A stretch of DNA of 64,000 nt from Silvimonas terrae (GCF_014202765.1 NZ_JACHHN010000004.1:62001-126000); one strand, 5' to 3'; positions 37,149 through 47,662 are shown, numbered from the stretch's first letter. Made by a program: numbers and translations. The notes: a model not told the origin generated them from the letters alone.

Positions 37149-37289
37149 AGCGTCACTTCTCTGAACAACTCAAGCAGTATTCATTATGCGTTTGTCACCG
37201 ACACAGTGGAACCCTGTTTCGCGACCGAATGTACACACGTGCGGCAAAGGTGACTTGAGCGGCAGGCAACAATCCAGTTGCTGCCCAAC

Positions 37290-37316
37290 AAAAAGCCCGG
37301 TCAGACCGGGCTTTTT
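37290..37316 (-). terminator. Intrinsic terminator of fabI
   Basis: AAAAAGCCCGGT and ACCGGGCTTTTT around a three-base loop, 20 bases after the fabI stop; symmetrical and usable in both directions. Confidence 0.94.
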
Positions 37317-37336
37317 GCGCGTGGCACGGGGAACGG

Positions 37337-38119
37337 TTAATCGCCCAGTGCGCCTGCGCCGATGCTAAAGCCACAATCGACGTACAGGATTTCGCCCGTC
37401 ATGCCGGACGACAGATCCGACATCAGGAACGCTGCAACGTTACCGACTTCCAGCTGCGTCACATTACGCTTGAGCGGCGTGGCATCGGCCGCGCGCTTGA
37501 GCAAGGTACCGAAATCCTTGATGCCTGCGGCAGCCAGCGTCTTGATCGGGCCGGCAGAGATACCGTTCACGCGGATACCACGTTCACCCATGGCCGCAGC
37601 CATATAACGCACGTTGGCTTCCAGCGATGCTTTGGCCAGACCCATTACGTTGTAATTGGGGATCGCACGCTCAGCGCCCAGGTAAGACAGCGTGATCAAC
37701 GCGGCATTGTCTGCCAGCAACGGACGCGCTGCTTTGGCCATGGCGGCAAAGCTGTAGGAGCTGATGTCATGCGCAATCTTGAAGTTGTCACGCGTGACGG
37801 CATCCAGATAGTTACCCTTGAGCGCTTCGCGCGGGGCAAAACCAATGGAGTGAACCAAGCCATCAAGCTTGTCCCAATGCTTGCCCAACTCTACAAACAG
37901 CGCTTCGATTTGCTCGTCGCTCGCCACATCACAGGGCAGCACCAGCGTGGAATCAAAATCTGCAGCCAGATCGACCACACGCTGCTTCAATTCTTCACTG
38001 ACGTAGGTAAATGCCAGTTCTGCGCCTTCACGCTTGGCAGCTTCTGCGATGCCATATGCAATCGAGCGATCAGACAGCAACCCGCTGATCAGGATTTTTT
38101 TGCCGGCCAGAAAACCCAT
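37337..38119 (-). CDS. fabI: Enoyl-ACP reductase (NADH), FabI
   Basis: Last reductive step of fatty acid elongation. 260 residues of the SDR fold. [20 protein letters not shown] binds NAD; the active site is Tyr of [20 protein letters not shown] with the Lys seven residues later; [12 protein letters not shown] precedes it. A perfect TATAAT at 38154-38159 (minus) lies 35 bases upstream, without a convincing -35. Confidence 0.97.
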   Translation of the reverse strand: MGFLAGKKILISGLLSDRSIAYGIAEAAKREGAELAFTYVSEELKQRVVDLAADFDSTLVLPCDVASDEQIEALFVELGKHWDKLDGLVHSIGFAPREALKGNYLDAVTRDNFKIAHDISSYSFAAMAKAARPLLADNAALITLSYLGAERAIPNYNVMGLAKASLEANVRYMAAAMGERGIRVNGISAGPIKTLAAAGIKDFGTLLKRAADATPLKRNVTQLEVGNVAAFLMSDLSSGMTGEILYVDCGFSIGAGALGD

Positions 38120-38221
38120 TCTTTAAACCCTTGTCATTTCATTCAGTCGCGCGATTATAGACGAAACCGCGCCGCCCGTGCTTTTCAGGCGACAAGGGCA
38201 CAACGCCAGGCCACAGGCGGG

Positions 38222-39235
38222 TTATTCCACGGCGTAGGGCAAATCCAGCACTTGCGCTTGCGGACCAGCCGCATCACCCAAATGCAGGCCGTGTTCAAGT
38301 GAACTCATCTGCACCACCACCAGCGCTTCACTAGTGCCCTTGCCGGCTGGCGCGGCCAGCATGATTTTGCCTGATGCCTGTCCGTTCATTTCCGGGCTGA
38401 ACACGTCCTGGCCCGCGGTAGCCTCGCCTTCAACACGCACCCGGTACATGCGGCGCTTGAGCTTACCCAGGTATTGCGTGCGGGCCACGATTTCCTGCCC
38501 GGGGTAGCAGCCTTTGTTGAAGCTCACAGCGCCAATCAGCTCCATATTCGCCATTTGCGGCACGAACTCGTCCTGGGTTGTGCCGGTAATCCACGGCGTG
38601 CCGGCACGGACTTCCGAGAGCCGCCAGACAGGCTCGCCTACCGGCGTTGCGCCAGCCTGACGCAGCGCCTGCCACACAGCCGGTGCGGCATCAACCGCAA
38701 CAGCCAGTTCATAACGGCCATCGGGCAACGCCAGCGCGACCCCTTGCGGCCAGGCGTAATGGGCAAAATCACCAGCAGGCACGTCACCCGCGACGGCCTT
38801 GACGACCGCAGCCGCGTTCACGCCGGCGACGCCAATCAATGCAACTTCATCGGATGCATCATCCGCCTTGGTCTTGCTGCGCATGACGAACATGACCAGG
38901 CGCTTCTGGATCACCGCTTGCAGATCGCGGGAGATCTGCAACAGATAGTCATCACCCATACGGAAGATCAGGAAACTGGCCAGCATGCGGCCTTTGGGCG
39001 TGGAGTAGCTGGAATATTGCGCCAGCCCGCTCTCCAGTTGGCGCACATCGCTGGACAACTGCCCTTGCAGGAAGGCACCGGTCTCCTCGCCGCGAAAACG
39101 GATCAAGCCAAACTGGCTGAGCGGGGATATCACCGCACCAGCCACCAGTGCTTCGGTCTCGTCAGACTGACCGGAAAAAGAACGAACTACGCCGTTTTCA
39201 ACTTCGGCATCCGGCAGCGCGTCAACCCAGCTCAT
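38222..39235 (-). CDS. ygfZ: Folate-dependent Fe-S repair protein YgfZ
   Basis: 337 residues of the GcvT-like YgfZ/IBA57 family, needed for folate-dependent Fe-S cluster maturation or repair. FLQGQLSSDVRQL, STPKGRMLASF and the signature FNKGCYPGQEIVARTQYLGK with the essential Cys near residue 240 are clear. The start ATG 39235 has GAGAGAG upstream; the frame to 39289 was rejected. Confidence 0.93.
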   Translation of the reverse strand: MSWVDALPDAEVENGVVRSFSGQSDETEALVAGAVISPLSQFGLIRFRGEETGAFLQGQLSSDVRQLESGLAQYSSYSTPKGRMLASFLIFRMGDDYLLQISRDLQAVIQKRLVMFVMRSKTKADDASDEVALIGVAGVNAAAVVKAVAGDVPAGDFAHYAWPQGVALALPDGRYELAVAVDAAPAVWQALRQAGATPVGEPVWRLSEVRAGTPWITGTTQDEFVPQMANMELIGAVSFNKGCYPGQEIVARTQYLGKLKRRMYRVRVEGEATAGQDVFSPEMNGQASGKIMLAAPAGKGTSEALVVVQMSSLEHGLHLGDAAGPQAQVLDLPYAVE

Positions 39236-39360
39236 GCTTGTCACTCTCTCAAAATTTAAATTCAGCCAGAACTCAGCCCGAACCAACAAAATGGGGGTAG
39301 TCCGCCAGAATTACAACCGCATTCCGACGGGCCACCCCCAATTTGCATCCATCAAAACGG

Positions 39361-40674
39361 CTATTGTGCGGGCTGAGCCTGCGGTTCGGCAGCGTGCTGA
39401 TCATTCTGCTGCACCTGTGCTGCTGCATCCAGCGGATCATCGTGCCCCGCACGGTGGGCACCGGACGAACTGAACGCCGGGGTATCCAGCAAACCACCCA
39501 CGCGCACTGTGCTGACCGCCAGAATACCGCCGCTGGCCAGCCGGGACTGCGCCTGCCCCTGCAGCTTGCCGCCCTTGGCAACATGCAGCTGACCCGTTGC
39601 AGTGAACTTGCCACTATCGAGCTTCACGTCGGTGATATCAACGTGATCCGCCTGCACAGCCACTTTCGCAGTCAGATTATCGAACGCGGTGCGGCCGCCC
39701 CGGGCGTATACCACCGGGGCACTCGATTTGAGCGGTGCCACCAGATCAAAGTTATGCAAGTAACCATCCCGCGCATGGATATCCGCAAGCACTGCCGGCT
39801 TCTCAAACAGATGCGTCCAGCTATCGGACTCGTAAGTAAAGGTCGCATCACCCTCCAGGCGACCTGCCAGGTGTGTCACCGGGCTGAACACCATCGAGAG
39901 AGGCTCTGCCTGCAAACTACTGCCGTGCAACGCACCAGAGAGCTTCCAGCCATTGGTCCAGTCCAGCTGGGCCGTGCCGGTGACCACCCCACTGTACAAC
40001 TCACCCTGGATCTGACTGATCTGCAGACCGCTCTGACTAATCACACCTTTCAGTTGCAGCGCGTCGAATACCACGGGGTACCCCAGCGGCACTGTCCAGT
40101 GACGGGCGTTGAAGTTGGCGGCAAAGTCCGTGCCTTGAGGCTGGATATCCAGGGTAGATTGACCCGACGCATCGCTGACCGACAAGCTGGCGACATTGCC
40201 GCCGCTGTCAAAGCGCAATATGCCGTCAACCGGGCCCAGCTCGTTGGTATCCAGCATGATGCTGGCGCGCTGCAGCTGCAGATCATCAATGCGGGACAAG
40301 GTATCCCCGGCCCGCGGGCGCATCCGGTCAGCCAGTTTGGCGGCATATGCGGGGCTGAACCTTGCGCCTTCGGCACTCACATCACGAACTGCACTACCCC
40401 AATGCGTCAGGTTGTAAAACGAAAGCGGCAAGCGGATGAACTCGATATGGCCAATCGTTGGATCGTTATCCAGCGTCACGTCCTGAAGCACCAGCGCCGG
40501 ACGCGGTGAATACTCAAAGCGCAGTAACCGTACCTGCACCGGGCCGTGCATAACCCGCTGCAACTTGGCGGTGACATCGTTCAAAAACATGTTCAGCGGC
40601 AGAATCACCGGCAAAGCGACGACAATCGCAATTAAAATAACCAGCGAAATCAATAATGTTTTTATTTTTTGCAT
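39361..40674 (-). CDS. AsmA-like inner-membrane-anchored protein
   Basis: 437 residues. A single N-terminal transmembrane segment (about 5-27, LLISLVILIAIVVALPVIL) followed by a long periplasmic, beta-rich domain with AsmA-type features: RVMHGPVQVRLLRFEYSPRP near the start, and VYARGGRTAFDNLTAKVAVQ and KFTATGQLHVAKGGKLQGQ near the end. The C-terminus is Gln/Ala-rich and disordered. AsmA-like proteins act in envelope lipid transport; the exact role here is unknown. No terminator is visible after it. Confidence 0.8.
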   Translation of the reverse strand: MQKIKTLLISLVILIAIVVALPVILPLNMFLNDVTAKLQRVMHGPVQVRLLRFEYSPRPALVLQDVTLDNDPTIGHIEFIRLPLSFYNLTHWGSAVRDVSAEGARFSPAYAAKLADRMRPRAGDTLSRIDDLQLQRASIMLDTNELGPVDGILRFDSGGNVASLSVSDASGQSTLDIQPQGTDFAANFNARHWTVPLGYPVVFDALQLKGVISQSGLQISQIQGELYSGVVTGTAQLDWTNGWKLSGALHGSSLQAEPLSMVFSPVTHLAGRLEGDATFTYESDSWTHLFEKPAVLADIHARDGYLHNFDLVAPLKSSAPVVYARGGRTAFDNLTAKVAVQADHVDITDVKLDSGKFTATGQLHVAKGGKLQGQAQSRLASGGILAVSTVRVGGLLDTPAFSSSGAHRAGHDDPLDAAAQVQQNDQHAAEPQAQPAQ

Positions 40675-40704
40675 GCGTTCCTCACAATTTTCTTTATATA
40701 CGTA

Positions 40705-40733
40705 TTGACAGTCTGGGGAATCGTATCTAAGAT
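40705..40733 (+). promoter_or_regulatory. Promoter of tRNA-Asn copy 1
   Basis: TTGACA, 17 bases, TAAGAT, 15 bases upstream of the tRNA; a consensus -35. Confidence 0.85.
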
Positions 40734-40748
40734 ACGCAACTCACCGAT

Positions 40749-40824
40749 TCCCCGATAGCTCAGTCGGTAGAGCAACGGACTGTTAATCCGTGTGTCCCTG
40801 GTTCGAGCCCAGGTCGGGGAGCCA
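40749..40824 (+). tRNA. tRNA-Asn (GTT), copy 1
   Basis: 76 bases including an encoded CCA. Acceptor TCCCCGA/TCGGGGA, D-arm GCTC...GAGC, anticodon stem GGACT...AATCC with anticodon GTT, T-arm CCTGG-TTCGAGC-CCAGG. It differs from copy 2 at one D-loop base (AGTCGG versus AGTTGG). Confidence 0.97.
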
Positions 40825-40830
40825 GATCCC

Positions 40831-40865
40831 AAACGCCATGATCCGCAAGGATCGTGGCGTTTTTC
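40831..40865 (+). terminator. Terminator of tRNA-Asn copy 1
   Basis: AACGCCATGATCC, GCAA, GGATCGTGGCGTT, then a T-run; almost the same hairpin follows copy 2. Confidence 0.9.
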
Positions 40866-41169
40866 GTTGTATTCTGCATTTGTGTCTTGGCCAGCGCGTA
40901 CTCGGGTACATCTACAGAGACTTCCTCGTTATGGTTCGGCCGCAGGATACCGCGTCACCCCGCCAGCAGCCATCACGCAAAGGCAGGCGGCGCCAGCCCT
41001 CCGCCAATTGGCATCCCGGAGCAACAGCGTTGGCAACACCCTGGTCAATTGCCGCCAACACGACCACAGCGACGTCGAATTCAGATTATATTTCAACATC
41101 GAATTTTTCAGACCATTTCAATAAGAAAAGCACTTAAATAGGCAATTCAAAAACCATTTCAAGTTACAG
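40866..41169. other. Spacer between the two tRNA-Asn genes
   Basis: About 300 bases. Two ORFs that begin inside the tRNA show no protein character and cross a terminator. The right half is AT-rich (41080-41160). No RNA gene, integrase or attachment-site duplication was recognised. Confidence 0.5.
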
Positions 41170-41198
41170 TTGTAAGACGGCAAATCTTTAGCTAGAAT
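41170..41198 (+). promoter_or_regulatory. Promoter of tRNA-Asn copy 2
   Basis: TTGTAA, 17 bases, TAGAAT, 17 bases upstream of the tRNA. Confidence 0.8.
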
Positions 41199-41215
41199 AC
41201 GCCCCTCTTACCAAT

Positions 41216-41291
41216 TCCCCGATAGCTCAGTTGGTAGAGCAACGGACTGTTAATCCGTGTGTCCCTGGTTCGAGCCCAGGTCGGGGAGCCA
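41216..41291 (+). tRNA. tRNA-Asn (GTT), copy 2
   Basis: Same structure as copy 1, with anticodon GTT and encoded CCA; one D-loop substitution. Independently promoted and terminated. Confidence 0.97.
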
Positions 41292-41298
41292 AATTCCA

Positions 41299-41332
41299 GA
41301 CGCCATGATCCACAAGGGTCGTGGCGTTTTTC
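41299..41332 (+). terminator. Terminator of tRNA-Asn copy 2
   Basis: ACGCCATGATCC, ACAA, GGGTCGTGGCGT, then a T-run; a diverged duplicate of the hairpin at 40831. Confidence 0.88.
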
Positions 41333-41452
41333 ATTTCTGCGCCCCCGGCACCAACCGTACACTCTAAATACCTGCGGCCACGCAGGCAGACCAGGCGGCA
41401 TCAAGCACCACGTCCCGCCGAAATCCCCTCAAATTCCACCACAGAAACGCAA

Positions 41453-41487
41453 GGCAAAATAAAAGGCCAGCCCGAAGGCTGGCCTTT
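41453..41487 (-). terminator. Terminator of the alpha ribosomal operon
   Basis: On minus: AAAGGCCAGCC, TTCG tetraloop, GGCTGGCCTTT, then TATTTT. It closes the transcription unit 23 bases after rplQ. Confidence 0.94.
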
Positions 41488-41509
41488 CAAGAAACCGGCA
41501 ATCTTTCGA

Positions 41510-41896
41510 TTATTCGGCTTCGACTACTTCTGCATCTTCAGGACGGTCCACCAGTTCAACCAGTGCCATCGGGGCATTGTCGCCCTGACGGAAACCATAC
41601 TTCAGAATACGCAGGTAACCACCGTTACGGGCAGCGTAGCGCGGGCCGAGAACGTCGAACAGCTTCACCACGATCTCGCGGTCGCGAGTGCGGTTGAAAG
41701 CCAGACGGCGGTTAGCCAGGCTCGGTGCCTTACCCAGGGTGATCAGCGGCTCGGCAACGCGACGCAGCTCTTTCGCCTTGGGCAGGGTGGTCTTGATAAC
41801 TTCATGACGCAGCAGCGCATTCGCCAGGTTGCGCAAAAGCGCCTGACGGTGAGCCGACGTGCGGTTCAGTTTACGATTGGCAAGACGGTGACGCAT
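41510..41896 (-). CDS. rplQ: 50S ribosomal protein L17
   Basis: 128 residues. [20 protein letters not shown] at the N-terminus binds 23S r[15 protein letters not shown] and [21 protein letters not shown] follow; an acidic tail ends it. Last gene of rpmJ-rpsM-rpsK-rpsD-rpoA-rplQ, the usual order. Confidence 0.98.
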   Translation of the reverse strand: MRHRLANRKLNRTSAHRQALLRNLANALLRHEVIKTTLPKAKELRRVAEPLITLGKAPSLANRRLAFNRTRDREIVVKLFDVLGPRYAARNGGYLRILKYGFRQGDNAPMALVELVDRPEDAEVVEAE

Positions 41897-41921
41897 TTGT
41901 CAATTCCTTTCCGTTGGCCGC

Positions 41922-42905
41922 TCAGGGCTTTTCCAAGCCGACTGGAGGCCAGTTTTCGAGGCGCATACCCAGGCTCAAGCCCTTGGACGCCAGCACTTCC
42001 TTGATTTCGTTCAAGGACTTGCGACCAAGATTCGGCGCCTTCAACAATTCTGTCTCAGTACGCTGGATCAGGTCCCCGATGTAATAAATATTCTCAGCTT
42101 TCAGGCAGTTCGCCGAACGCACGGTCAGTTCCAGATCGTCCACCGGACGCAGCAGAATCGGATCGATCTGCGGCGCAGCCGGCTTCTCTTCTTCAACCGG
42201 GGTGCCTTCCAGATCCGCAAATACGGAGAGCTGGTCAACCAGAATACGCGCGGCCTGACGGACTGCGTCTTCCGGTGTCAGAACACCATTGGTTTCGATG
42301 TCGAGAATCAGGCGATCCAGGTCAGTACGCTGTTCAACCCGCGCACTTTCCACCGCGTAACTCACCCGACGAATCGGGCTGAACGAAGCATCAAGCTGGA
42401 TAGTACCGATAGTACGGTTGTCATCACGACCCAGACGCGCCGGGGCGGGCTGATAACCACGGCCCTTTTCCACCTTGATTTCCATGTTCAGCTTGCCGCC
42501 AGCCGAGAGATGCGCAATCACGTGACCGGGATTAACCACTTCCACGTCATGCGGCACCTGAATATCGGCAGCAGTAACCAGACCTTCGCCGTCTTTGGAC
42601 AGCGTGAGCGTCACGGCTTCACGACCGTGCAACTTCAACACCACGCCCTTCAGATTCAGAAGGATATCGACCACGTCTTCCTGCACGCCATCCAGCGCGG
42701 AGTATTCATGGACGATACCTTCAATCTTGACTTCGGTCGGGGCGTAGCCCGGCATCGAAGACAGCAGGATGCGGCGCAGGGCGTTACCGAGCGTATGGCC
42801 ATAACCGCGCTCGAACGGCTCCATGACCACGCGCGCCTGCGCGCTGGATTGGGCCTGCACGTCGATGATGCGCGGCTTGAGCAACTCATTAGCGAGGTTT
42901 TGCAT
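41922..42905 (-). CDS. rpoA: RNA polymerase alpha subunit
   Basis: 327 residues. The N-terminal assembly domain includes [18 protein letters not shown] (near 35-52), [13 protein letters not shown] and the C-terminal domain (about 245-327) has [12 protein letters not shown] and [19 protein letters not shown], which contacts UP elements and activators. Placed between rpsD and rplQ as usual. Confidence 0.98.
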   Translation of the reverse strand: MQNLANELLKPRIIDVQAQSSAQARVVMEPFERGYGHTLGNALRRILLSSMPGYAPTEVKIEGIVHEYSALDGVQEDVVDILLNLKGVVLKLHGREAVTLTLSKDGEGLVTAADIQVPHDVEVVNPGHVIAHLSAGGKLNMEIKVEKGRGYQPAPARLGRDDNRTIGTIQLDASFSPIRRVSYAVESARVEQRTDLDRLILDIETNGVLTPEDAVRQAARILVDQLSVFADLEGTPVEEEKPAAPQIDPILLRPVDDLELTVRSANCLKAENIYYIGDLIQRTETELLKAPNLGRKSLNEIKEVLASKGLSLGMRLENWPPVGLEKP

Positions 42906-42941
42906 ATATCAGTATCCCTTAGCCTTTTCCGGTGCTGGTTA

Positions 42942-43562
42942 TCACTTGGAGTAGTATTCGACGACCAGCGATTCATTGATATCGCTGGACAGGTCGGAAC
43001 GCTCCGGCATGCTCTTGAAGACACCTTCCATCTTCTTCGAGTCAACCTGCACCCAACCCGGGAAACCGATGCCTTCCGCCAGCGCCAGTGCTTCTTGCAC
43101 ACGCGCTTGCTTCTTGGCCTTTTCGCGAACGCTGACAGCGTCGCCGGCTTTCACCTGGTAAGACGGGATATTGACAACTTCGCCGTTCACCACGATTGCT
43201 TTGTGAGAGACGAGCTGACGGGCTTCCGCGCGGGTCGAGGCGTAACCCATGCGATAAACCACGTTGTCCAGACGCGTTTCAAGGATCTGCAGCAGGTTTT
43301 CGCCTGTGGAGCCCTTCTTGCGGCTGGCTTGTTCAAAATAACGACGGAACTGACGTTCCAGCACGCCATAGATACGACGAATCTTTTGCTTCTCGCGCAG
43401 GTGAACACCGTAGTCCGACAGACGAGGTGTCTTCGCGCCGTGCTGGCCTGGGGCTTGTTCCAGCTTGCACTTGCTATCGAGCGAGCGACGAGCGCTCTTC
43501 AGAAAAAGATCCGTACCTTCACGGCGTGCGAGTTTGCACTTGGGTCCGATATAACGAGCCAT
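42942..43562 (-). CDS. rpsD: 30S ribosomal protein S4
   Basis: 206 residues. [20 protein letters not shown] opening, [20 protein letters not shown] in the S4 RNA-binding domain, VEYYSK end. It lacks the zinc-ribbon cysteines of the C+ form. In E. coli S4 autoregulates the alpha operon; a similar role is likely. Confidence 0.98.
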   Translation of the reverse strand: MARYIGPKCKLARREGTDLFLKSARRSLDSKCKLEQAPGQHGAKTPRLSDYGVHLREKQKIRRIYGVLERQFRRYFEQASRKKGSTGENLLQILETRLDNVVYRMGYASTRAEARQLVSHKAIVVNGEVVNIPSYQVKAGDAVSVREKAKKQARVQEALALAEGIGFPGWVQVDSKKMEGVFKSMPERSDLSSDINESLVVEYYSK

Positions 43563-43577
43563 GATTTACTCCGGGAA

Positions 43578-43970
43578 TTAGATACGACGCTTCTTGGGCG
43601 GACGGCAGCCGTTGTGCGGCACTGGTGTCACATCCGAGATGCTGGTGATCTTGAAACCCAGGGCATTGAGTGCGCGGACAGCGGACTCGCGACCCGGACC
43701 CGGACCCTTGATACGAACTTCAAGGTTCTTTACACCATATTCCTGGGCAACTTTACCAGCGTGCTCCGCAGCAACCTGTGCTGCAAAGGGTGTACTTTTC
43801 CGAGAGCCTTTAAAACCAGCACCGCCCGAGGTAGCCCAGGAGAGAGCATTCCCTTGGCGATCAGTGATGGTCACGATCGTGTTGTTGAAGGACGCATGAA
43901 CATGCGCAATACCTTCAGACACGCTCTTTTTGACTTTCTTCCGTACACGCACTGTGTTTGCTTTAGCCAT
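43578..43970 (-). CDS. rpsK: 30S ribosomal protein S11
   Basis: 130 residues: [20 protein letters not shown] and the C-terminal [18 protein letters not shown] are family signatures. Part of the platform near the 3' end of 16S rRNA. Confidence 0.98.
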   Translation of the reverse strand: MAKANTVRVRKKVKKSVSEGIAHVHASFNNTIVTITDRQGNALSWATSGGAGFKGSRKSTPFAAQVAAEHAGKVAQEYGVKNLEVRIKGPGPGRESAVRALNALGFKITSISDVTPVPHNGCRPPKKRRI

Positions 43971-43993
43971 TACAAAATCCTTTAGTTACCAGC

Positions 43994-44356
43994 TTACTTC
44001 TTGCCGGCAATAGCCTTGCGCGGACCCTTGCGAGTACGTGCGTTGGTACGCGTGCGTTGGCCACGAACCGGAAGGCCCTTGCGGTGACGCAGACCACGAT
44101 AGCAGCCAAGGTCCATCAGACGCTTGATGCTCATGGTTACTTCACGGCGCAGATCGCCCTCGACGGTGTACTTGCCTACTTCGTCGCGCAGTTTATCAAG
44201 TTCAGCTTCACTGAGATCTTTCACCTTCTTCGTCGGATCGATCGCAACTGCCGTGCATACAGAATATGCGCGGGTGCGGCCAATGCCGTAAATCGCTTGA
44301 AGGCCGATCACAGTATGCTGATGGTTAGGGATGTTAACCCCAGCAATACGGGCCAT
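43994..44356 (-). CDS. rpsM: 30S ribosomal protein S13
   Basis: 120 residues: [27 protein letters not shown], and a basic tail [17 protein letters not shown] that reaches the tRNA in the P site. It follows rpmJ by 59 bases. Confidence 0.98.
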   Translation of the reverse strand: MARIAGVNIPNHQHTVIGLQAIYGIGRTRAYSVCTAVAIDPTKKVKDLSEAELDKLRDEVGKYTVEGDLRREVTMSIKRLMDLGCYRGLRHRKGLPVRGQRTRTNARTRKGPRKAIAGKK

Positions 44357-44415
44357 ACTTCTTACCCCAGGTTAAAAAGTTGCAGATTATAACGCGAAAA
44401 GCCGATTGCCTCAAA

Positions 44416-44529
44416 TCAGCCTTGGCGTTGCTTGTGCCGCGGGTCAGTGCAAATCACGCGCACAACACGGTTGCGGCGGATGATTTTGCAATTGCGGCAG
44501 ATTTTCTTGACCGATGCTTGAACTCTCAT
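44416..44529 (-). CDS. rpmJ: 50S ribosomal protein L36
   Basis: A 37-residue gene translated directly from the minus strand: [20 protein letters not shown], ending DPRHKQRQG. The CxxC, Cys and His of the zinc-binding (C+) form are all present. First gene of the alpha operon, 80 bases downstream of a TATAAT box. Confidence 0.96.
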   Translation of the reverse strand: MRVQASVKKICRNCKIIRRNRVVRVICTDPRHKQRQG

Positions 44530-44808
44530 GGTCTGTCCTTTTCTTCAAAATGAAATTCCGGACCGCTTTTGATCCGGAATACGATGCAGTCCCTGTCAAG
44601 GAGGACGGATTATAGCCGTCATTCGGGTCAGTCAGGAAGCAAACTGTTTGTTAAAAACAAACCATCGTTCCCTCAAACTTTATTGACAAAAGACCTGCAT
44701 GTCCTTGTCGGGATAACTCATCAAGCCGCCTCGCGGCATTCAAGCAACCCATCCAGCAGCACCGGAGCGTACCTTGCAGCACGCCCCGGAACCGGTCTTT
44801 CTTCAAAC
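44530..44808 (-). other. secY-rpmJ intergenic region lacking infA
   Basis: About 280 bases where many bacteria have infA; no IF-1-like sequence is found on either strand. It holds the promoter at 44609 and a short GCCGC/GCGGC hairpin near 44731. Confidence 0.6.
44609..44614 (-). promoter_or_regulatory. Putative -10 box of the alpha operon (rpmJ)
   Basis: Perfect TATAAT on the minus strand, about 80 bases before the rpmJ ATG, in the only long gap of this ribosomal stretch. The -35 is poor. Confidence 0.5.
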
Positions 44809-46113
44809 TCAGCCCTTGAAGTTAGCCTTCTTGAGCAAGCTTTCGTACTGGTGCGACATCACGTAGGACTGCATTTGAGCCATGAAGTCCATGGTCACCA
44901 CCACCAGAATCAGCAACGAAGTACCACCAAAATAGAACGGTACGTTCCACTTCAGGATCAGGAACTCCGGAATCAGACAGATAAAGGTGATGTACAACGC
45001 ACCGATCAGAGTCAGTTTCAGAATCAGCTTTTCGATATAGCGTGCGGTATGCTCGCCCGGACGATAGCCAGGAATCATTGCCCCACTCTTCTTCAGGTTA
45101 TCCGCGGTTTCCTTGGGATTGAAAACCAGCGCCGTGTAGAAGTAGCAGAAGAAAATGATCGCGGCAGCGTACAGGATCACGTACAGCGGCTGACCTGGAT
45201 GGAGCATGTCGCCAAACGACTTGAGCCACGAAAACCGTTCACCATTACCACTCCACGACAGAACCGTGGCGGGAAACAGAATGATCGACGAAGCAAAAAT
45301 CGGCGGGATGACCCCAGCCATGTTGATCTTGAGCGGCAGATGCGTGCTTTGGGCCTGCATGATGCGATTGCCAACCTGACGCTTTGCGTAGTTGACCGGC
45401 ACCTTGCGTTGACCACGCTCGACAAACACCACTGCTGCAGTCAGCAGCACAACACCAACAAACAGGCCCAGCACCAAAAGAATGGGCAGGGAACCCTGAT
45501 TAGCCAGCGCCAGCGTCTTGCCGATCGCAGCCGGTACGCCAGAAGCAATACCTGCACAGATCAGAATCGAAATACCGTTGCCAATACCACGCTCAGTAAT
45601 CTGTTCGCCCAGCCACATCAGGAACATCGTCCCGGTCACCAAGGTAATGATGGTGAGCGGAATAAACTGAACCGAGGGCAGAACAACCAGATTCGGTTGC
45701 TTCAACAGCAAAGAAGCAATACCGAAGCTCTGGAAAGTGGCAAGCAGTACCGTCGCATAACGCGTGTATTGCGTAATCTTGCGACGGCCTGCCTCACCTT
45801 CTTTCTTGAGCTGCTTGAGCTGAGGCAACACCTCTGCGGCCAACTGCAAAATGATGGACGCAGAGATGTAAGGCATGATCCCGATGGCGAAAACGGTAAA
45901 GCGCGACAACGCGCCACCCGAGAACATGTTGAACATGTTCAGCAGGCCCGTTTGCGACGACTCAAACAACCGGGCCAGCTCGACCGGATTGATCCCGGGC
46001 ACGGGGATATGCGCACCAACACGGTACACAAGCAACGCGCCCAGCATGAACCAGATCCGTTTCTTCAGATCTGCAAACTTGTTTGCAGAACCAGCCAGAG
46101 CGGGATTCGCCAC
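44809..46113 (-). CDS. secY: Protein translocase subunit SecY
   Basis: 434 residues, ten transmembrane helices, the channel of the SecYEG translocon. [51 protein letters not shown] (plug and helix 2 region) and the cytoplasmic loop [16 protein letters not shown] are conserved. Last gene of the spc operon, 18 bases after rplO. Confidence 0.98.
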   Translation of the reverse strand: MANPALAGSANKFADLKKRIWFMLGALLVYRVGAHIPVPGINPVELARLFESSQTGLLNMFNMFSGGALSRFTVFAIGIMPYISASIILQLAAEVLPQLKQLKKEGEAGRRKITQYTRYATVLLATFQSFGIASLLLKQPNLVVLPSVQFIPLTIITLVTGTMFLMWLGEQITERGIGNGISILICAGIASGVPAAIGKTLALANQGSLPILLVLGLFVGVVLLTAAVVFVERGQRKVPVNYAKRQVGNRIMQAQSTHLPLKINMAGVIPPIFASSIILFPATVLSWSGNGERFSWLKSFGDMLHPGQPLYVILYAAAIIFFCYFYTALVFNPKETADNLKKSGAMIPGYRPGEHTARYIEKLILKLTLIGALYITFICLIPEFLILKWNVPFYFGGTSLLILVVVTMDFMAQMQSYVMSHQYESLLKKANFKG

Positions 46114-46131
46114 GTTTTAGCCTCTCAGCAA

Positions 46132-46578
46132 TTACTCAGCGATGCTGCCGCCAGCTGCTTCAATCGCAGCGCGGGCACCCTTGGTAGCAGCGATGCCTTT
46201 CAGCGTCACAGCCTTCTCGATCTTGCCAGACAGCACGACCTTGGCACGCAGGGTCAGGTTGTTCACCAGACCAGCTTGCTTGAGGACGAGCATATCAACT
46301 TCAGCAACCGGCAGAGCCTGCAGGTCGGAGAGATTGATTTCTGCATTGCGACCCTTGGCCAGCGAGACGAAGCCACGCTTGGGCAGGCGGCGTTGCAGCG
46401 GCATTTGACCGCCTTCAAAGCCAACCTTGTGGAAGCCACCAGCACGGGACTTCTGACCCTTGTGACCACGACCAGCAGTCTTACCCAGACCGGAGCCGAT
46501 ACCACGACCAACGCGACGCTTTGCGTGCTTGGCGCCGACACCCGGAGTAAGGGTGTTCAGTTCCATAGTGTTAGCCAT
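46132..46578 (-). CDS. rplO: 50S ribosomal protein L15
   Basis: 148 residues: [40 protein letters not shown] and [21 protein letters not shown] 46578 is chosen for the GGAGGG just upstream; a start four codons later is possible. It begins one base after the rpmD stop. Confidence 0.98.
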   Translation of the reverse strand: MANTMELNTLTPGVGAKHAKRRVGRGIGSGLGKTAGRGHKGQKSRAGGFHKVGFEGGQMPLQRRLPKRGFVSLAKGRNAEINLSDLQALPVAEVDMLVLKQAGLVNNLTLRAKVVLSGKIEKAVTLKGIAATKGARAAIEAAGGSIAE

Positions 46579-46764
46579 TTAGCCCTCCACTTTCAGCAGG
46601 TAGCTGATCTTGTTGATCATGCCCCGGTTTTCCGGGGTGTCGATCACTTCAGAGCTGCTGTTGAGTCTGCGCAGACCCAGACCACGGGCGCATGCCTTGT
46701 GGCTTTCCAGGCGGCCGATCAGGCTCTTCACCAGCGTTACTTTTACTTTCTTGACGTCACTCAT
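46579..46764 (-). CDS. rpmD: 50S ribosomal protein L30
   Basis: 61 residues: [20 protein letters not shown] then [14 protein letters not shown], ending [10 protein letters not shown]. Overlaps the rpsE stop by four bases. Confidence 0.97.
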   Translation of the reverse strand: MSDVKKVKVTLVKSLIGRLESHKACARGLGLRRLNSSSEVIDTPENRGMINKISYLLKVEG

Positions 46765-47276
46765 TCCGCCACCCCAAGAATCTCTTCAACGGTCTTGCCG
46801 CGCTTGGCAGCAATATCCGAAGCGGTGTGCAGCTTGGACAGGCCATCCAGCGTTGCGCGAACCAGGTTGTACGGGTTCGTGGAACCGTGGCACTTCGCAG
46901 TGATGTTATGAACACCCATCACTTCGAACACAGCGCGCATCGGGCCACCAGCAATAATGCCGGTACCTTCGGATGCAGGCTGCATGTACACGGTAGTCGC
47001 ACCATGCTTGCCAATCACTGCGTGCGGAACGGTACCGTTCTTCAGCGGCGCCTTGAACATCTTGCGGCGTGCTTCGTCCAGACCCTTTTGCACAGCGACC
47101 GGCACTTCTTTGGACTTACCCTTGCCCATGCCGACGCCACCATCGCCATCACCAACCACGGTCAGTGCGGCGAAACCGAGAATACGACCACCCTTCACAA
47201 CCTTGGTTACGCGGTTAACCGCAACCATTTTCTCGCGAAGGCCGTCCGAGCGATCTTCCGATTCGTTTCTAGCCAT
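46761..47276 (-). CDS. rpsE: 30S ribosomal protein S5
   Basis: 171 residues. [20 protein letters not shown] and [20 protein letters not shown] form the dsRNA-binding part, which shapes decoding fidelity; [20 protein letters not shown] follows. No change at the usual spectinomycin loop is apparent. Confidence 0.98.
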   Translation of the reverse strand: MARNESEDRSDGLREKMVAVNRVTKVVKGGRILGFAALTVVGDGDGGVGMGKGKSKEVPVAVQKGLDEARRKMFKAPLKNGTVPHAVIGKHGATTVYMQPASEGTGIIAGGPMRAVFEVMGVHNITAKCHGSTNPYNLVRATLDGLSKLHTASDIAAKRGKTVEEILGVAE

Positions 47277-47295
47277 TTGATAACTCCGAACTCAA

Positions 47296-47649
47296 TTAGA
47301 AGACCAGACCGGCTTCGCGGGCAGCATCTGCCAGCGCTTTCACGCGGCCGTGGTATTTGAAACCGGAACGGTCAAATGCCACGTTTTCGATACCTGCAGC
47401 CTTGGCTTTTTCTGCGATGCGCTTGCCGATAACTACAGCTGCGTCAACGCTGGCGCCGTTTTTGATGTCGCCGCGACCTTCCTTTTCCAGGGAGGAAGCG
47501 GAAACCAGCACCTTGCCACCGGTTTCATCAATGATCTGGGCGTAGATGTGGCTGTTGGTACGGTGTACCGACAGGCGCACAGCCTTGAGCTCAGCAATCT
47601 TTGCACGGGTTTTACGTGCGCGGCGAACTCGAGTTTCTTTCTTGTCCAT
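47296..47649 (-). CDS. rplR: 50S ribosomal protein L18
   Basis: 117 residues: [53 protein letters not shown]. Binds 5S rRNA with L5. Confidence 0.98.
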   Translation of the reverse strand: MDKKETRVRRARKTRAKIAELKAVRLSVHRTNSHIYAQIIDETGGKVLVSASSLEKEGRGDIKNGASVDAAVVIGKRIAEKAKAAGIENVAFDRSGFKYHGRVKALADAAREAGLVF

Positions 47650-47662
47650 GATTCAGCCTCAA

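Noticed and set aside
40790-41137. Small open frames starting inside tRNA-Asn copy 1
   Set aside because: They cross the tRNA terminator and show no coding texture.
42510-43985. 491-codon plus-strand open frame
   Set aside because: Antisense to rpoA, rpsD and rpsK.
44569-46911. 780-codon plus-strand open frame
   Set aside because: Antisense to secY, rplO, rpmD and rpsE; Gln/His-rich shadow.
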